From: Thermoplasmata archaeon
Lineage (GTDB): Archaea > Thermoplasmatota > Thermoplasmata > Methanomassiliicoccales > Methanomethylophilaceae
Assembly: GCA_015063245.1 (NCBI GenBank)
Contig: SUSV01000003.1
Coordinates: forward strand, 1-64,000
Direction of reading: 5' to 3'
Length of the DNA: 64,000 nt
The translations under genes and the position numbers were made by a program. The notes below the pieces were generated by a model, which saw only the letters and a program-made list of their open reading frames with translations, was not told the DNA's origin and searched no databases. The first letter of the stretch is position 1. Every line of letters starts with the position of its first letter. Below, piece after piece: positions 1-8,909 of this stretch.

Positions 1-105
1 CTGACGGATAGGGTTTGGTCGTTGAGGGAGTTGATGACTTTTTCTTATAGAGAAAACATCAGATAATTACAGGTACAGTACCCCGAGGATACAATTCGGG
101 AATAT

Positions 106-570
106 TTGGCTAATATGATATTCCACACAACAGTCACCATTGTATTGATGTCGCCGAATATGTATGATCGGTCTCTGCCAGAAAATAGACAGTGGATTCC
201 CTGGGAGATTTCCTATTCTCTGAAAGAGAATCATCGTGAGTCAGGATTGAGTCATATGAATGCTGTTTTAGCGGTTGTCTTGCCGGATCGCAATGGTAAA
301 TACGATTATGCAATACAACAACAGGATTGTCATAGGACGATTCGTACAGATAGGTTCTTTCCTATCATTAGGAAAAATATGTTCAATATCAAGGAACCGG
401 AAAAAGGCAATTGCATATGCGGGTGTTCGGTGTATCGTGGCAACAGCAGCTACATACCTATAGTAACTTGGGAGGATTTTGTCAAGGACTACAGTGGATG
501 TATCAAGGAAGCATTGGACAATAGGAATAATTGGGAGTCATTCAATATATGTAAACAATTAGAAAAATGA
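106..570 (+). CDS. TIR-like domain protein, N-terminally truncated (possible pseudogene)
   Basis: This is the C-terminal two thirds of a TIR-like (MTH538/DUF1863-type) domain protein. It shows the strand VTIVLMSP, the block QWIPWEISYSL with the glutamate expected in this family, and LAVVLPDRNG. All three recur almost unchanged in the paralogue that ends at 1636. The only available start is TTG at 106. Residues like the paralogue's continue upstream to about position 79 (PEDTIREYLANM), but an in-frame TAA at 64 and the lack of the first beta strand mean the TIR fold's N-terminus is missing here. It is either decayed or frameshifted. A small membrane-protein gene follows after 9 nt. TIR proteins of this kind usually act as NAD-consuming or signal-making defence proteins; that role is inferred. 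Confidence 0.6.
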   Translation: MANMIFHTTVTIVLMSPNMYDRSLPENRQWIPWEISYSLKENHRESGLSHMNAVLAVVLPDRNGKYDYAIQQQDCHRTIRTDRFFPIIRKNMFNIKEPEKGNCICGCSVYRGNSSYIPIVTWEDFVKDYSGCIKEALDNRNNWESFNICKQLEK

Positions 571-579
571 GGGAAGTCC

Positions 580-957
580 ATGTCTGACAAGATAGACCAT
601 TTGAATATAATTGAGTCTGCAATTACAAGAATGGCAGGAAATTCTTTACAGATAAAATGCTGGTGTCTTGCTATTGTTAGTGCAGCCATCGTTCTTTCCA
701 GGAGTACCATAATTATAGCATGTATTCTTCCCGTCGTACTATTCTGTTATTTGGATGTTAACTATCTATCATTGGAGAAATCATATCGTGATTTGTATGA
801 TGATGTGCGTCAGAAAAGTGATTCAGATATAGACTTCTCGATGTGTTTTACGCCAGTTCCGAAGATGTAGTCATTTAAATCATGGTCCGTTTGGCCATTT
901 TACTTATCAATGATCGCTTTACTGATTGCAGTGTCTGTTATCAATTACATATGGTGA
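580..957 (+). CDS. Small membrane protein between two TIR genes, with in-frame TAG
   Basis: The reading frame opens at ATG 580 and meets TAG at 868-870 after 96 codons. It then stays open for 28 more codons to TGA at 955-957. Residues about 25-60 form two closely spaced hydrophobic helices after the motif RMAGNSLQIKCW. The 28 residues after the TAG form a third strong hydrophobic helix (FYLSMIALLIAVSVINYIW). The full 125-residue form would be a three-helix membrane protein whose last helix depends on TAG readthrough. Short membrane proteins with a similar N-terminus occur beside TIR genes, where they may be membrane effectors or anchors (inference). The TAG may encode pyrrolysine, be an ordinary stop, or be a nonsense mutation. 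Confidence 0.6.
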
Positions 958-1636
958 TTTCACGGGAAGGAATGTGTTTGTATCATACAAGTATGCGGAC
1001 TCTGATGTCAGGCAATTTATCAATTTGAGACATAAGACGACTGTAAGGGATTATGTCAACAAAATATCCAATACCTTGGACAGATCGAATGGCTATAATT
1101 ATAGGGGGGAGAACGACAGAGAAGACCTATCAGATCTCGACTATAGGACTATCGAGAGGAAGTTGGCAGACAGAATGTTCTATACAAGTGTGACAATCGT
1201 CCTCATTTCTCCGAAGATGTTTGAAAATGTTCAAGAGATAGAGCAGTGGATTCCTTGGGAGATATCGTATTCCTTGAAGAATAAGACTCGTGCTGATGGT
1301 AGTAGCAACATGAACGCGATTTTAGCGGTTGTTTTGCCTGATAGGAACGGGAGTTACAATTATGCCGTAAAAACAGATGGGCGCCATATTTTTGTCAGGA
1401 AGAAAGCCTTCTTCGAAATCATGCTTGTGAATATGTTCAACAGAAAAGGCATCAGTCATTTTGTTGATGGATATGGCAATCCGATGTATGTTCATGGAAA
1501 TAGTTACATAGTGTTGACGAGGTGGTGTGAGTTTTGTTCCAATCCTAATCGTTATATCAATTTAGCACTAAGAAATCGTGGTGAATGGAATCAGTTCGAT
1601 ATCGTGAAGAAGATAGATGAAAGATGGGTATCATAA
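926..1636 (+). CDS. TIR-like (DUF1863/MTH538-type) domain protein
   Basis: This is a full-length TIR-like protein. It has the first beta strand RNVFVSYKYAD, then VTIVLISPKM, QWIPWEISYSL and ILAVVLPDRNG, and is the close paralogue of the truncated gene ending at 570. Its role is probably NAD-dependent defence signalling or NAD depletion, by family analogy. The start is unclear. TTG at 926 gives the longest frame but overlaps the readthrough form of the membrane gene. GTG at 974 removes the two residues before the first strand. The best ribosome-binding match (GGTGAT, 953-958) lies just before an ACG at 962, so a non-AUG start there is possible. The gene ends in TAA and has no obvious downstream partner on this strand. 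Confidence 0.7.
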   Translation: MQCLLSITYGDFTGRNVFVSYKYADSDVRQFINLRHKTTVRDYVNKISNTLDRSNGYNYRGENDREDLSDLDYRTIERKLADRMFYTSVTIVLISPKMFENVQEIEQWIPWEISYSLKNKTRADGSSNMNAILAVVLPDRNGSYNYAVKTDGRHIFVRKKAFFEIMLVNMFNRKGISHFVDGYGNPMYVHGNSYIVLTRWCEFCSNPNRYINLALRNRGEWNQFDIVKKIDERWVS

Positions 1637-1698
1637 TACGATGGTATGCAATAAAGAATGAAGCTGATTGTCGTTTTGATTTTTTTTTGATACGCATA

Positions 1699-2460
1699 TC
1701 ATTCTTGATATTCTTGTATATGAAGCGGGCACTTGTGCCGGTAAACGCACCAGTCGCAGAGCCTCGAGGGCTGAGGCGACCAATCGTCGTTGTCCTCTAT
1801 CTCGCGGATCTCCCTGAGGACCCTGTCCATCAGCTGATCCAGTTCGAAGTTCGACCTCTTGGATTCGACGTCCCTGTCGAATCTCATCATGTGCCAGACC
1901 AGTTTTACCTTCTTGTCCTTGCCGTACTTCTCCCTGACCCATCTGGCGTACATTGCGAGCTGCCTATCGCTGTCCGCATCATATTGGGATTTCATCCTGC
2001 CGCTCGTCTTGTAGTCGCAGACATAGAACGTATCGCCCTTGAAGGCGAATCTGTCGATCCTCACCGACCAGGTGTTGCCGTCGGGGAGCTCGAGGATGTC
2101 ATCGGTCTCGATGCCGGCTATGGCCTGCTGGTCGAAGGGGTGGAAGCGGTTGTAGTAGGATGTGATGCATTCGATCCCGATGTCATGCTGTTCGTAATCG
2201 TCGTAGCGGGAGCTGTTGATGATTTCGTCATGCCATTTCCCGTCCCAGTTGGCGTTGTAGAACTGGATGAGCTCGTCGAGCGTGTCAACCTTGTCGTTCT
2301 GGACGTCGGTGTACAGCTTCTCCATAGTCTCGTGGACGCGGGATCCCATGTAGGCCTCTATGGTCTCGTAGGGGGAGTCGTAGCCCTTGTTGTAATGGAG
2401 GTCATAGGCGAACCTGCAGTTCTCGTATTGGGATAGCCTGGAGTTGGAGTAGCGGGTCAT
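1699..2460 (-). CDS. PD-(D/E)XK nuclease with clustered cysteines (RecB/Cas4-like)
   Basis: A 253-residue nuclease of the PDDEXK_1 type. Visible elements are His43 in GSRVHETMEKLY, Asp136 in RIDRF, the core D149-Y-K151 in VCDYKTS, and Gln167 in DRQLAMYA. One early cysteine (C15) and three late ones (C235, C238, C244) resemble the iron-sulfur cluster ligands of Cas4/AddB-type nucleases. No other cas genes or CRISPR repeats are in the window, so a stand-alone exonuclease or repair/defence role is more likely than spacer acquisition. The gene is GC-richer than the TIR cassette next to it and ends in TGA. The nuclease call is firm; the cluster and the biological role are inferred. Confidence 0.8.
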   Translation of the reverse strand: MTRYSNSRLSQYENCRFAYDLHYNKGYDSPYETIEAYMGSRVHETMEKLYTDVQNDKVDTLDELIQFYNANWDGKWHDEIINSSRYDDYEQHDIGIECITSYYNRFHPFDQQAIAGIETDDILELPDGNTWSVRIDRFAFKGDTFYVCDYKTSGRMKSQYDADSDRQLAMYARWVREKYGKDKKVKLVWHMMRFDRDVESKRSNFELDQLMDRVLREIREIEDNDDWSPQPSRLCDWCVYRHKCPLHIQEYQE

Positions 2461-2569
2461 TGGATGTGAGATGGTAGGTTAAGGGAGTATAATAACTGCT
2501 GGCTGTTATGTTTGTTATTGTATTTTTATCGCAGAATTCGATACTATTTGAGGAAAAATGACAAATGAG

Positions 2570-2950
2570 TCATTCAGAATAGTCGATGCCCTCATCCTCG
2601 CACCAAGCCTTTGCTTTCCTAAAATAGTATTCTTCTTTGAAGGAATACCATTCCTTTTCCATATCTAGGATGTCGATCGCTGTTCTGAATCTTCCAAACG
2701 CTCCTTGACCGGATATTGCGCGCCATAATGGATCTGTTCTGCTGTCATCGCCGAGACTTTCAATGAATTCTTCCATTGCCTTGTATCCGACGTTGTATTC
2801 GAAGAATATCGGGCGAATGTCATGTTCTTCATCCAATTCTATTTCATCGATACCGTCGAGGATCAGGATAACTTCACCGGTCGTGAGGTCTGCATAGGCT
2901 TCGCAGTTCATATCGATCGCATCAGCGATTTCGGACAGTTTTATCGCCAT
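2570..2950 (-). CDS. UPF0158-family protein
   Basis: A 126-residue acidic protein matching the UPF0158 pattern: an N-terminal LSEIADAIDMNCEAYADLTTGEV segment, a middle region with YKAMEEFIESL, a GQGAFGRFRTAI block and the C-terminal WCEDEGIDY. The family is widespread but has no established function. It lies 6 nt downstream of the large helicase gene and on the same strand, so it is probably the last gene of the Nudix-helicase transcription unit, which suggests a link to that module. It ends in TGA. I cannot assign an activity. Confidence 0.65.
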   Translation of the reverse strand: MAIKLSEIADAIDMNCEAYADLTTGEVILILDGIDEIELDEEHDIRPIFFEYNVGYKAMEEFIESLGDDSRTDPLWRAISGQGAFGRFRTAIDILDMEKEWYSFKEEYYFRKAKAWCEDEGIDYSE

Positions 2951-2956
2951 TGATTT

Positions 2957-5779
2957 TCACCTAACAAAATACTCATAGAGATCGAATCTGATCTCTTCTC
3001 TGAGTTTGTATCTGATTTTGACTGGCCTTTCATCATTCAGGAATGATTCGAAGTCCATTTTACCTAAGTAATAGAATTCCTTTGAACCTTCATCATCCTT
3101 GTTCTTACGGACGAAAAGATGTATGTTAGTTCTGTTAATTCTGTGATCCCTTACGCGAACCATATTCTTGCTATTCTTGTTCTCAAGTGATTTTGATAGT
3201 GCGATGAGGGTATTCCTGTTCTCAAAATGATCCTCATATCTTTGTGATTCCACCACTTTTTCGCCCTTCACATAGTTGATGAATACGCAGAATGTGTTCG
3301 TATCCTGATCGTATTTGTAACCGCCAATGTTCTGTGCATTGATGTTATGGGACCAGTTCATGAAGCGGCAAACATCATCGTAAGTGTACATCTTGTTCAG
3401 GACGAAGTTGGTATCGTCATAGGGGTCAGAGTAGTCCTTTCTGTTGTTATCTGTGGCCAAATCTATGAGTTGTTTGATCTGATCAAGGAAGTCCTTGTTC
3501 TTCAGAGCTTCAGCGAATTCCTTAGTAACCTGACCATCGACAATTATTCTCGGTGAATTCTTGTAGAATTCTCCGTTAAATATAGATGTGATATTGTTGA
3601 TTGCTTCTGGTCTTAGAACATCCTCATAAGATTGGATGATGTTCTCTTCGTCCTTGAGGATCTTCTCAAGGACCTCTATCTCCAAGGAACGTTTTCCTGC
3701 TGCAATCAGTTTGGAGATGTAATTAAGATAGTTTATTTCCTGTTCTGAGAACCTAGTCTTGAATTCCTTGTCCTTTGCCTCAAGGAAATTAGGATATGAT
3801 TTGAATTTGGAGATTATTTTCAGAGCATCGATGGAACCGTATTGTCTGAATTCTATGAGTCTAGGGATTCTTCCCAGTTTCATCTTCAGATTCTGATAGG
3901 CTTCCACAATGATCTTGGTGTTGTTGAAATCGGATTTATCGATCGATTCGTAGATCTTTTGTTTGGAGATTTCATCGAAACTAATGGTTGAATTACCGGG
4001 GATAATGGTGTCCCCGACAGAAACGAACTTCCTTGTCTCTGATTTATTGTAGCTATGGTCGTCAGACAGAGCGAGAGGGATATTGTAGTTCTTCTCATAG
4101 TTGCCGATGAAATCTAAAACTACGACGTATGACTTGTCCTTGTGGATCCTTAATCCACGGCCTAGCTGCTGGATGTAGACGATCGGAGATTGAGTGGGTC
4201 TGAGCATGATGACCTGATTGATCGAAGGAATATCGACCCCTTCATTGAACAGGTCGGCTGTGAAGATGTAATCTAACGAGAATTCCCCTTCATCGGATTC
4301 CAATCTCTCGATGCAATCGTTGACATAATCTGATTTCTGCTCTCCAGAGACCCATACCGTCCTGTAACCGTGCTGGTTGAACAAGGTGGAATAGTTCTCA
4401 GCTTCTTTCAGATTCCTGCAGAATACCAATCCCTTCAGCCTTCCTTCACAATGGCTGTAGAATTCAGCATTCTTGATGACATGCTCCACTCTCTGTTCCT
4501 CTTCGATCTTGGTGAAGACGGTCTTGTCATCATATTCTCTGTCACCGATCTCGATGTCAGAGACTCCGAAGTAATGGAATGGGCAGATCAGCTTGTACTC
4601 CATCGCTTCCTTTAATCTGATATCGTAGGCGATGTTGTAGTTGAAGAACTTGTAAATGTCATAGCCATCCGTTCTGTCCGGAGTCGCGGTCATACCCATA
4701 AGGAATCTGGGTTTGAAATGGTTGAGAATCTTCTGATATGTATTGGCTCCGATGTGGTGAACTTCATCGATCAGAATGTAGTCGAATTGATCTGCTGGCA
4801 CTTGCTTCAGAACATCATCATCAGCCATGGCAACGTTGGTTGCGAATAGGCAGTCTGCATCGAGATTGTTTCTCTTAGGATCGTATCTTTCGATCTTTGC
4901 AGAGCTACCGAAAACGGCTTTGAAACTGTTCATGGATTTGTTGAGGATGGGGTTCCTGTGGACGATGTACAGCATCTTTCCGCCATAGGATAATGCGTCG
5001 AATGCTGAGAGGTAGGTCTTTCCGCTACCGGTGGCTGAGATCACCAATGCTCTATCTTCGCCTTTATCTCTCAGTTCCTGAAGATTATGCAGAGCTTCTT
5101 TCTGCATCTTATTGGGAGAGATTGTATTAGGTTTCTGGCCAATTGGTTCGACCACGTGTTCTGCGAGTTCTGATCTGAGTTTCTTCTCATTGTAGTATAT
5201 TTTGGAATACTCATCGATCCATTGTTCTGTGACCTTCGTAGAATATTCGAATACATGTTTGAATTCGTTGATTATAGCAGAAACTACCTCTCCGGAGTCT
5301 TTTGAATTGAATTTGAGATTCCATTCACCATTGGAGCATAGTGCATTGTTGGTCAGGTTGCTGCTTCCGATAATGATGTCGTATGTTCCCTTTCTCTCAA
5401 ATATGTAGCATTTGGAATGTAGGCGCATCTGATCTTCGGTTACAATCCTCAATTCGATATTCGGGAAGCTCAATATTTTTCTCAACGCTTTTGGTTGAGT
5501 GAAGTTTTGATATTGAGATACGAGAATCTTCCCTTCGATTTTGTGATCTATCAGATACTTGAATTCTGAAAGAAGCGCGTTAATACCGTCATCTGTGACA
5601 AAAGCCACTGAGAACATGAAGCTGTCACAGCTGGTCATCTCTTGTTTAAGGGACGTGATAACTTTTTCCCCACGGTTCGGATTGTTAGTGAGGAATTTTG
5701 GGATATAATCGGAATCCGCATCTATGGTGGAATCTAGGAATCCATGGATCAATCCTTTCTCAAGGAACTCATCATCCAT
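2957..5779 (-). CDS. PLD-nuclease / SF2 helicase / DUF3427 protein
   Basis: A 940-residue multidomain protein. Residues about 40-180 form a phospholipase-D-like nuclease domain with H121-x-K123 and GSSNLT at 138-143. Residues about 225-560 are a superfamily 2 helicase with Walker A SATGSGKT near 248-255, a DEVH box near 338-341, and motif VI QQLGRGLR. The long C-terminal part resembles DUF3427. The same order of PLD nuclease then helicase occurs in SauUSI-type type IV restriction enzymes, which cut modified DNA, so a restriction role is likely but inferred. The start ATG overlaps the end of the upstream Nudix gene, showing translational coupling. It ends in TGA. Confidence 0.8.
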   Translation of the reverse strand: MDDEFLEKGLIHGFLDSTIDADSDYIPKFLTNNPNRGEKVITSLKQEMTSCDSFMFSVAFVTDDGINALLSEFKYLIDHKIEGKILVSQYQNFTQPKALRKILSFPNIELRIVTEDQMRLHSKCYIFERKGTYDIIIGSSNLTNNALCSNGEWNLKFNSKDSGEVVSAIINEFKHVFEYSTKVTEQWIDEYSKIYYNEKKLRSELAEHVVEPIGQKPNTISPNKMQKEALHNLQELRDKGEDRALVISATGSGKTYLSAFDALSYGGKMLYIVHRNPILNKSMNSFKAVFGSSAKIERYDPKRNNLDADCLFATNVAMADDDVLKQVPADQFDYILIDEVHHIGANTYQKILNHFKPRFLMGMTATPDRTDGYDIYKFFNYNIAYDIRLKEAMEYKLICPFHYFGVSDIEIGDREYDDKTVFTKIEEEQRVEHVIKNAEFYSHCEGRLKGLVFCRNLKEAENYSTLFNQHGYRTVWVSGEQKSDYVNDCIERLESDEGEFSLDYIFTADLFNEGVDIPSINQVIMLRPTQSPIVYIQQLGRGLRIHKDKSYVVVLDFIGNYEKNYNIPLALSDDHSYNKSETRKFVSVGDTIIPGNSTISFDEISKQKIYESIDKSDFNNTKIIVEAYQNLKMKLGRIPRLIEFRQYGSIDALKIISKFKSYPNFLEAKDKEFKTRFSEQEINYLNYISKLIAAGKRSLEIEVLEKILKDEENIIQSYEDVLRPEAINNITSIFNGEFYKNSPRIIVDGQVTKEFAEALKNKDFLDQIKQLIDLATDNNRKDYSDPYDDTNFVLNKMYTYDDVCRFMNWSHNINAQNIGGYKYDQDTNTFCVFINYVKGEKVVESQRYEDHFENRNTLIALSKSLENKNSKNMVRVRDHRINRTNIHLFVRKNKDDEGSKEFYYLGKMDFESFLNDERPVKIRYKLREEIRFDLYEYFVR

Positions 5780-6170
5780 AGTACTCCTCCAGTTTCTTCA
5801 CAATATCTTTGTCTGCTTCTGCCCAATCGAGTTGTTTTAATTCATCAACTTTGCACCATTTGGTAGAGATATGTTCTGTGAGTGTGAATTCTGGTTCTTG
5901 AGTGAAGATCAGATATGAATGCAGGATGACATGAAAATCAGGGTATTGGTGTTCGGTATCGCAGAGGAATTGGATTCTTTGATCACTTATATCCATCTTG
6001 AGTTCTTCCGAGAGCTCTCTAATGATGGTTTCCTTTGGATCCTCGCCTTTCTCGACCTTGCCGCCAGGGAATTCCCATCTGTGTGTTAGATAGGGATATT
6101 TCGCATCACCCTTTTGGAAGCATAGGATCTTGGAATCGGAGATGATGATTCCGGCGGAGACTTCTACCAT
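5772..6170 (-). CDS. Nudix hydrolase (MutT-like)
   Basis: A 132-residue Nudix hydrolase. The Nudix box runs from G37 to about residue 59 (GKVEKGED, then RELSEEL) and is intact. The N-terminal strand VSAGIIISDSKILCFQK and the segment YPYLTHRWEFPGGKVEKG match the MutT/pyrimidine (deoxy)nucleoside triphosphate pyrophosphohydrolase branch. Its stop overlaps the start of the PLD-helicase gene, so the two proteins are probably made together. In this setting the enzyme may act on a modified nucleotide or a signalling nucleotide linked to the helicase system; the substrate cannot be read from the sequence. Confidence 0.8.
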   Translation of the reverse strand: MVEVSAGIIISDSKILCFQKGDAKYPYLTHRWEFPGGKVEKGEDPKETIIRELSEELKMDISDQRIQFLCDTEHQYPDFHVILHSYLIFTQEPEFTLTEHISTKWCKVDELKQLDWAEADKDIVKKLEEYYG

Positions 6171-6274
6171 TCGAAGGAGAAATAGGGTTGTAGGATATTA
6201 GGGATTTGATCAGGCGGGTGAAATAGTAGAAATGACGGATGGAAGGGGGCCAGGCCGAAGCCCGGAAATTGATT

Positions 6275-8305
6275 TTAGATTGTCATGATGTAGTCGATGA
6301 GGGTTCTGAAGTTGTTTTTAGTCTCCTCATCGATTTCATCGGATATCCAAGGCATTCTTTGCGAGAAGCATGCTGCAATATCGAATGATTTCTCATGAAC
6401 GTGGTATTTCTCCGCATCTGAATTAGAAAACAGGTCCTCAATCTCTTTCTTGCTGTTATCAAATATCTCGCCGATTTCAGAAACAGTGATATTCATCGAT
6501 TTGGCCTTTTTACTAACTTGTAATCCTTTTTTGTCACTGTCAACAAGAATGATGGGGTTGCGCTCGATTGAACGGATCTCATCAATCAGTTCTTCGGGAG
6601 AATCTTCACGTGAACCAAGACCATTCATCGGGATGAAATCAATATCAACATCTATTCCATCCATCCTCATCATTTCTGCGAAGGCGTTGAGATAGAAGTA
6701 ATCCATCGCGCCTTCAACAAAGACCGTTTTTCTATTCTCGGTTCTCATGAAGTTTCTGCTTACCATCAGCCCGTTGATTATGGGTGCTATAACATCGTGT
6801 TCTTCACAGTCGCTGAAGTGATCGAATTGGTTTATGATGTGGGAGCTGCCATCGTCATCTGGAACAATTAGTCTAACCTCATCAAGATGTCTGATATCAA
6901 CCGCCAATGGGTTTTGCGTAGCTACGATAAACGTTATTCCGGTATCCTGTCCGTATTCCCTTAGCTGTGCTGCAAGCTCCTTAACAGTACTGAATCCGAG
7001 AGAATCCCCGAATTCATCGATCAGGATCATATCACCAGGTTCAAATTCATGTACCTTGAGAATACCGAAGAAGAGATTGAAAAGCCATTTGAAACCTTGG
7101 GATTGACGATCCAGATTCAGCGGGATGCCATCCCCATAATTAATCGAGAATTCCATGTTTTCTTTTTCTAAATCAATTCTAAGATAGTATTTTTTCTCAT
7201 CAATGTTCAGAAGGTCATTGAGCTCTTCTGCGACCTCCTCAAGTTCCGCATTTATCTCGTCTTCGAGTTTATGTCTTAGTATCCCTGGACCGGAATAGGC
7301 ATTTTTGAGAGCATCGATCGAATAATCCAATGAATTGAGAAGGTTAATGAAGAAATCATTGGGGTTCGCAGGATTGCAGGTAAGATCTTTTTGCGTTATC
7401 GGTTTTTCTTCCTTATACCTATAGACCAAATTGGCAAGCACATAACCGTACCTATCTTGGAATTTTCCAGGATCGGCTCCGAGTTCATAGCCGTAATTTT
7501 GGCTCTGAACGTCCTTGGTAAGAATAACAAGTTGGTTTAAGATTTCCTATGCTCTGGCACTGAACACATAATCGGGATCATCGTTGCAATAGATATCCCT
7601 GAAAGGTGACCCGGATGTATCTATTCTTGCAAGAGAGCATATCTTGATCCCGCGGTCTTCAAAGGCGAGTTTGTTTGATAGATCGTCTAGCGGCTGACCA
7701 TCGATTATCTCGCCTATCTTTCCAACACTATCGATCTGAACATTCCATTTAAGAACGTCACCACGTTCTGATAATAGCATTTTGAGGAATGATATCTCAT
7801 CTTCGTTGTTTCTTTTATTACGCATCTTGGGGTATAGGGAATCAACGTAGTTGAGATATTGTTCAATCGTCGTATCTTTATTTTGATCAAGAGACCTAAA
7901 CCAGTCAAAGCTCTCTTTTTCAAGAAGCAGTGAAAGAATTACTTCGTTCCAGGGGCCTACATAAAAAATGTATGGGGAGGTAATTTCATCATCGTATTCG
8001 CCATTGGCGATATTCATGCTGATTTTAGGTTCAATTCTGGTAAAAGTGAAGTCTGTATAATCGTCTTCTGTGTAAGAATTCGAGAGGAGGTGTTCCAAAG
8101 CATCCAGTACATTGGTTTTTCCACTGTTGTTGACTCCAATCAGGAGGATCAATCCGCCCATATCCTCGAGCTCCAGTGAGCGATTGATCTTCAGGAATTC
8201 CTTGTCCTCGTTGTTCTCTTTTCCTTCACCGGTGCAGAACGGTCCGAGGTTCCTGAAGTTTCTTATCACCAAGGTTCTATTCTCATCACTATAATTTTCA
8301 GACAT
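6275..8305 (-). CDS. OLD-type ATPase-TOPRIM nuclease with in-frame TAG codon
   Basis: The gene reads from ATG 8305 with Walker A GVNNSGKT near residues 57-64, meets TAG at 7549-7547 (codon 253), and continues in the same frame to TAA at 6275-6277. The second part holds the RQSQGF block, Walker B MILIDEF near 429-432, and a TOPRIM domain with VEG (E531) and LVDSD (589-591). Walker A and Walker B therefore lie on opposite sides of the TAG, so only the 676-residue readthrough product can be a working ABC-type ATPase. OLD proteins are ATP-driven nucleases used in phage defence. The start overlaps the upstream DNA-binding gene by 8 nt. The TAG may be pyrrolysine or a nonsense mutation. Confidence 0.75.
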
Positions 8306-8807
8306 ACCTCTCACCCACTATTGTTTTTGCTTTGTTCAATTCATCTTTTGTTATGGGGACGTCCTTCATAACATCGTTCTTTAAATTAACCAATCTGGCT
8401 ATCTGATAAAGACCATCATCATCAATTTCTTCTTTCTTCAGAATAAGTGTGACATTATTGAAATAATCGACAATTCCATCAAAATAGTCTGTTGTCACTA
8501 AATTGTACATAAATTCGATTTTGCTGTCCTTCAATCCTTTGGATAGAAGGTATTTCTTGATGGTTTCTTTGTAATCGGAATCTTCGTCATCGGAGAATTC
8601 CAGGATCACGAAAGAGATCACTTGCTCCTTGGTCAGTTTCCTGTACTTATCGATATATCTGAATGTACGCAGGACTCCTTCCGGTATCCCCTTGAGGTCT
8701 TTCTCCTCATACATGTTCAGATACTTGTATAGGGAAGGGCGCGAGATCTTCATGTATGACGACAGTTCGGTCGTCTTTATTCCGAGTTCACGGAGCCTTT
8801 CTTTCAT
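8298..8807 (-). CDS. HTH protein coupled to the OLD-type nuclease
   Basis: A 169-residue protein whose first 40 residues look like a helix-turn-helix (KTTELSSYMKISRPSLYKYLNMYE). The rest is helical and charged, and I do not recognise its family. Its stop overlaps the ATG of the OLD-type gene by 8 nt, indicating a two-gene operon. Two palindromes built on TTTAC half-sites sit just before its start, so it may repress its own operon (inference). It could be an autoregulator, an antitoxin-like partner or a targeting subunit of the nuclease. It ends in TGA. Confidence 0.6.
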   Translation of the reverse strand: MKERLRELGIKTTELSSYMKISRPSLYKYLNMYEEKDLKGIPEGVLRTFRYIDKYRKLTKEQVISFVILEFSDDEDSDYKETIKKYLLSKGLKDSKIEFMYNLVTTDYFDGIVDYFNNVTLILKKEEIDDDGLYQIARLVNLKNDVMKDVPITKDELNKAKTIVGERYV

Positions 8808-8816
8808 GAGTAATTG

Positions 8817-8858
8817 ATTTACAAGTAAATATTTAATAATTTACATTTTTTGTAAATT
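8817..8858 (-). promoter_or_regulatory. TTTAC palindromes before the HTH-OLD operon
   Basis: Two perfect inverted repeats lie 10-50 nt upstream of the HTH gene start: ATTTAC-AA-GTAAAT (8817-8830) and AATTTACA-TTTTT-TGTAAATT (8838-8858). They share the half-site TTTAC and lie in a very AT-rich promoter stretch. They are plausible operators for the HTH protein encoded immediately downstream. Confidence 0.5.
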
Positions 8859-8909
8859 AAATATACATTTTTGAAAACGTATTTGATATCTTGTCAATTA
8901 AGATGCTGG

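Noticed and set aside
1624..2436. Long plus-strand frame over the nuclease gene
   Set aside because: It is the antisense shadow of the PD-(D/E)XK gene and has a low-complexity Val/Leu/Asp composition.
1699..2460. Cas4 of a CRISPR system
   Set aside because: No other cas genes, repeats or spacers are in the window; the nuclease is better described as a stand-alone PD-(D/E)XK protein.
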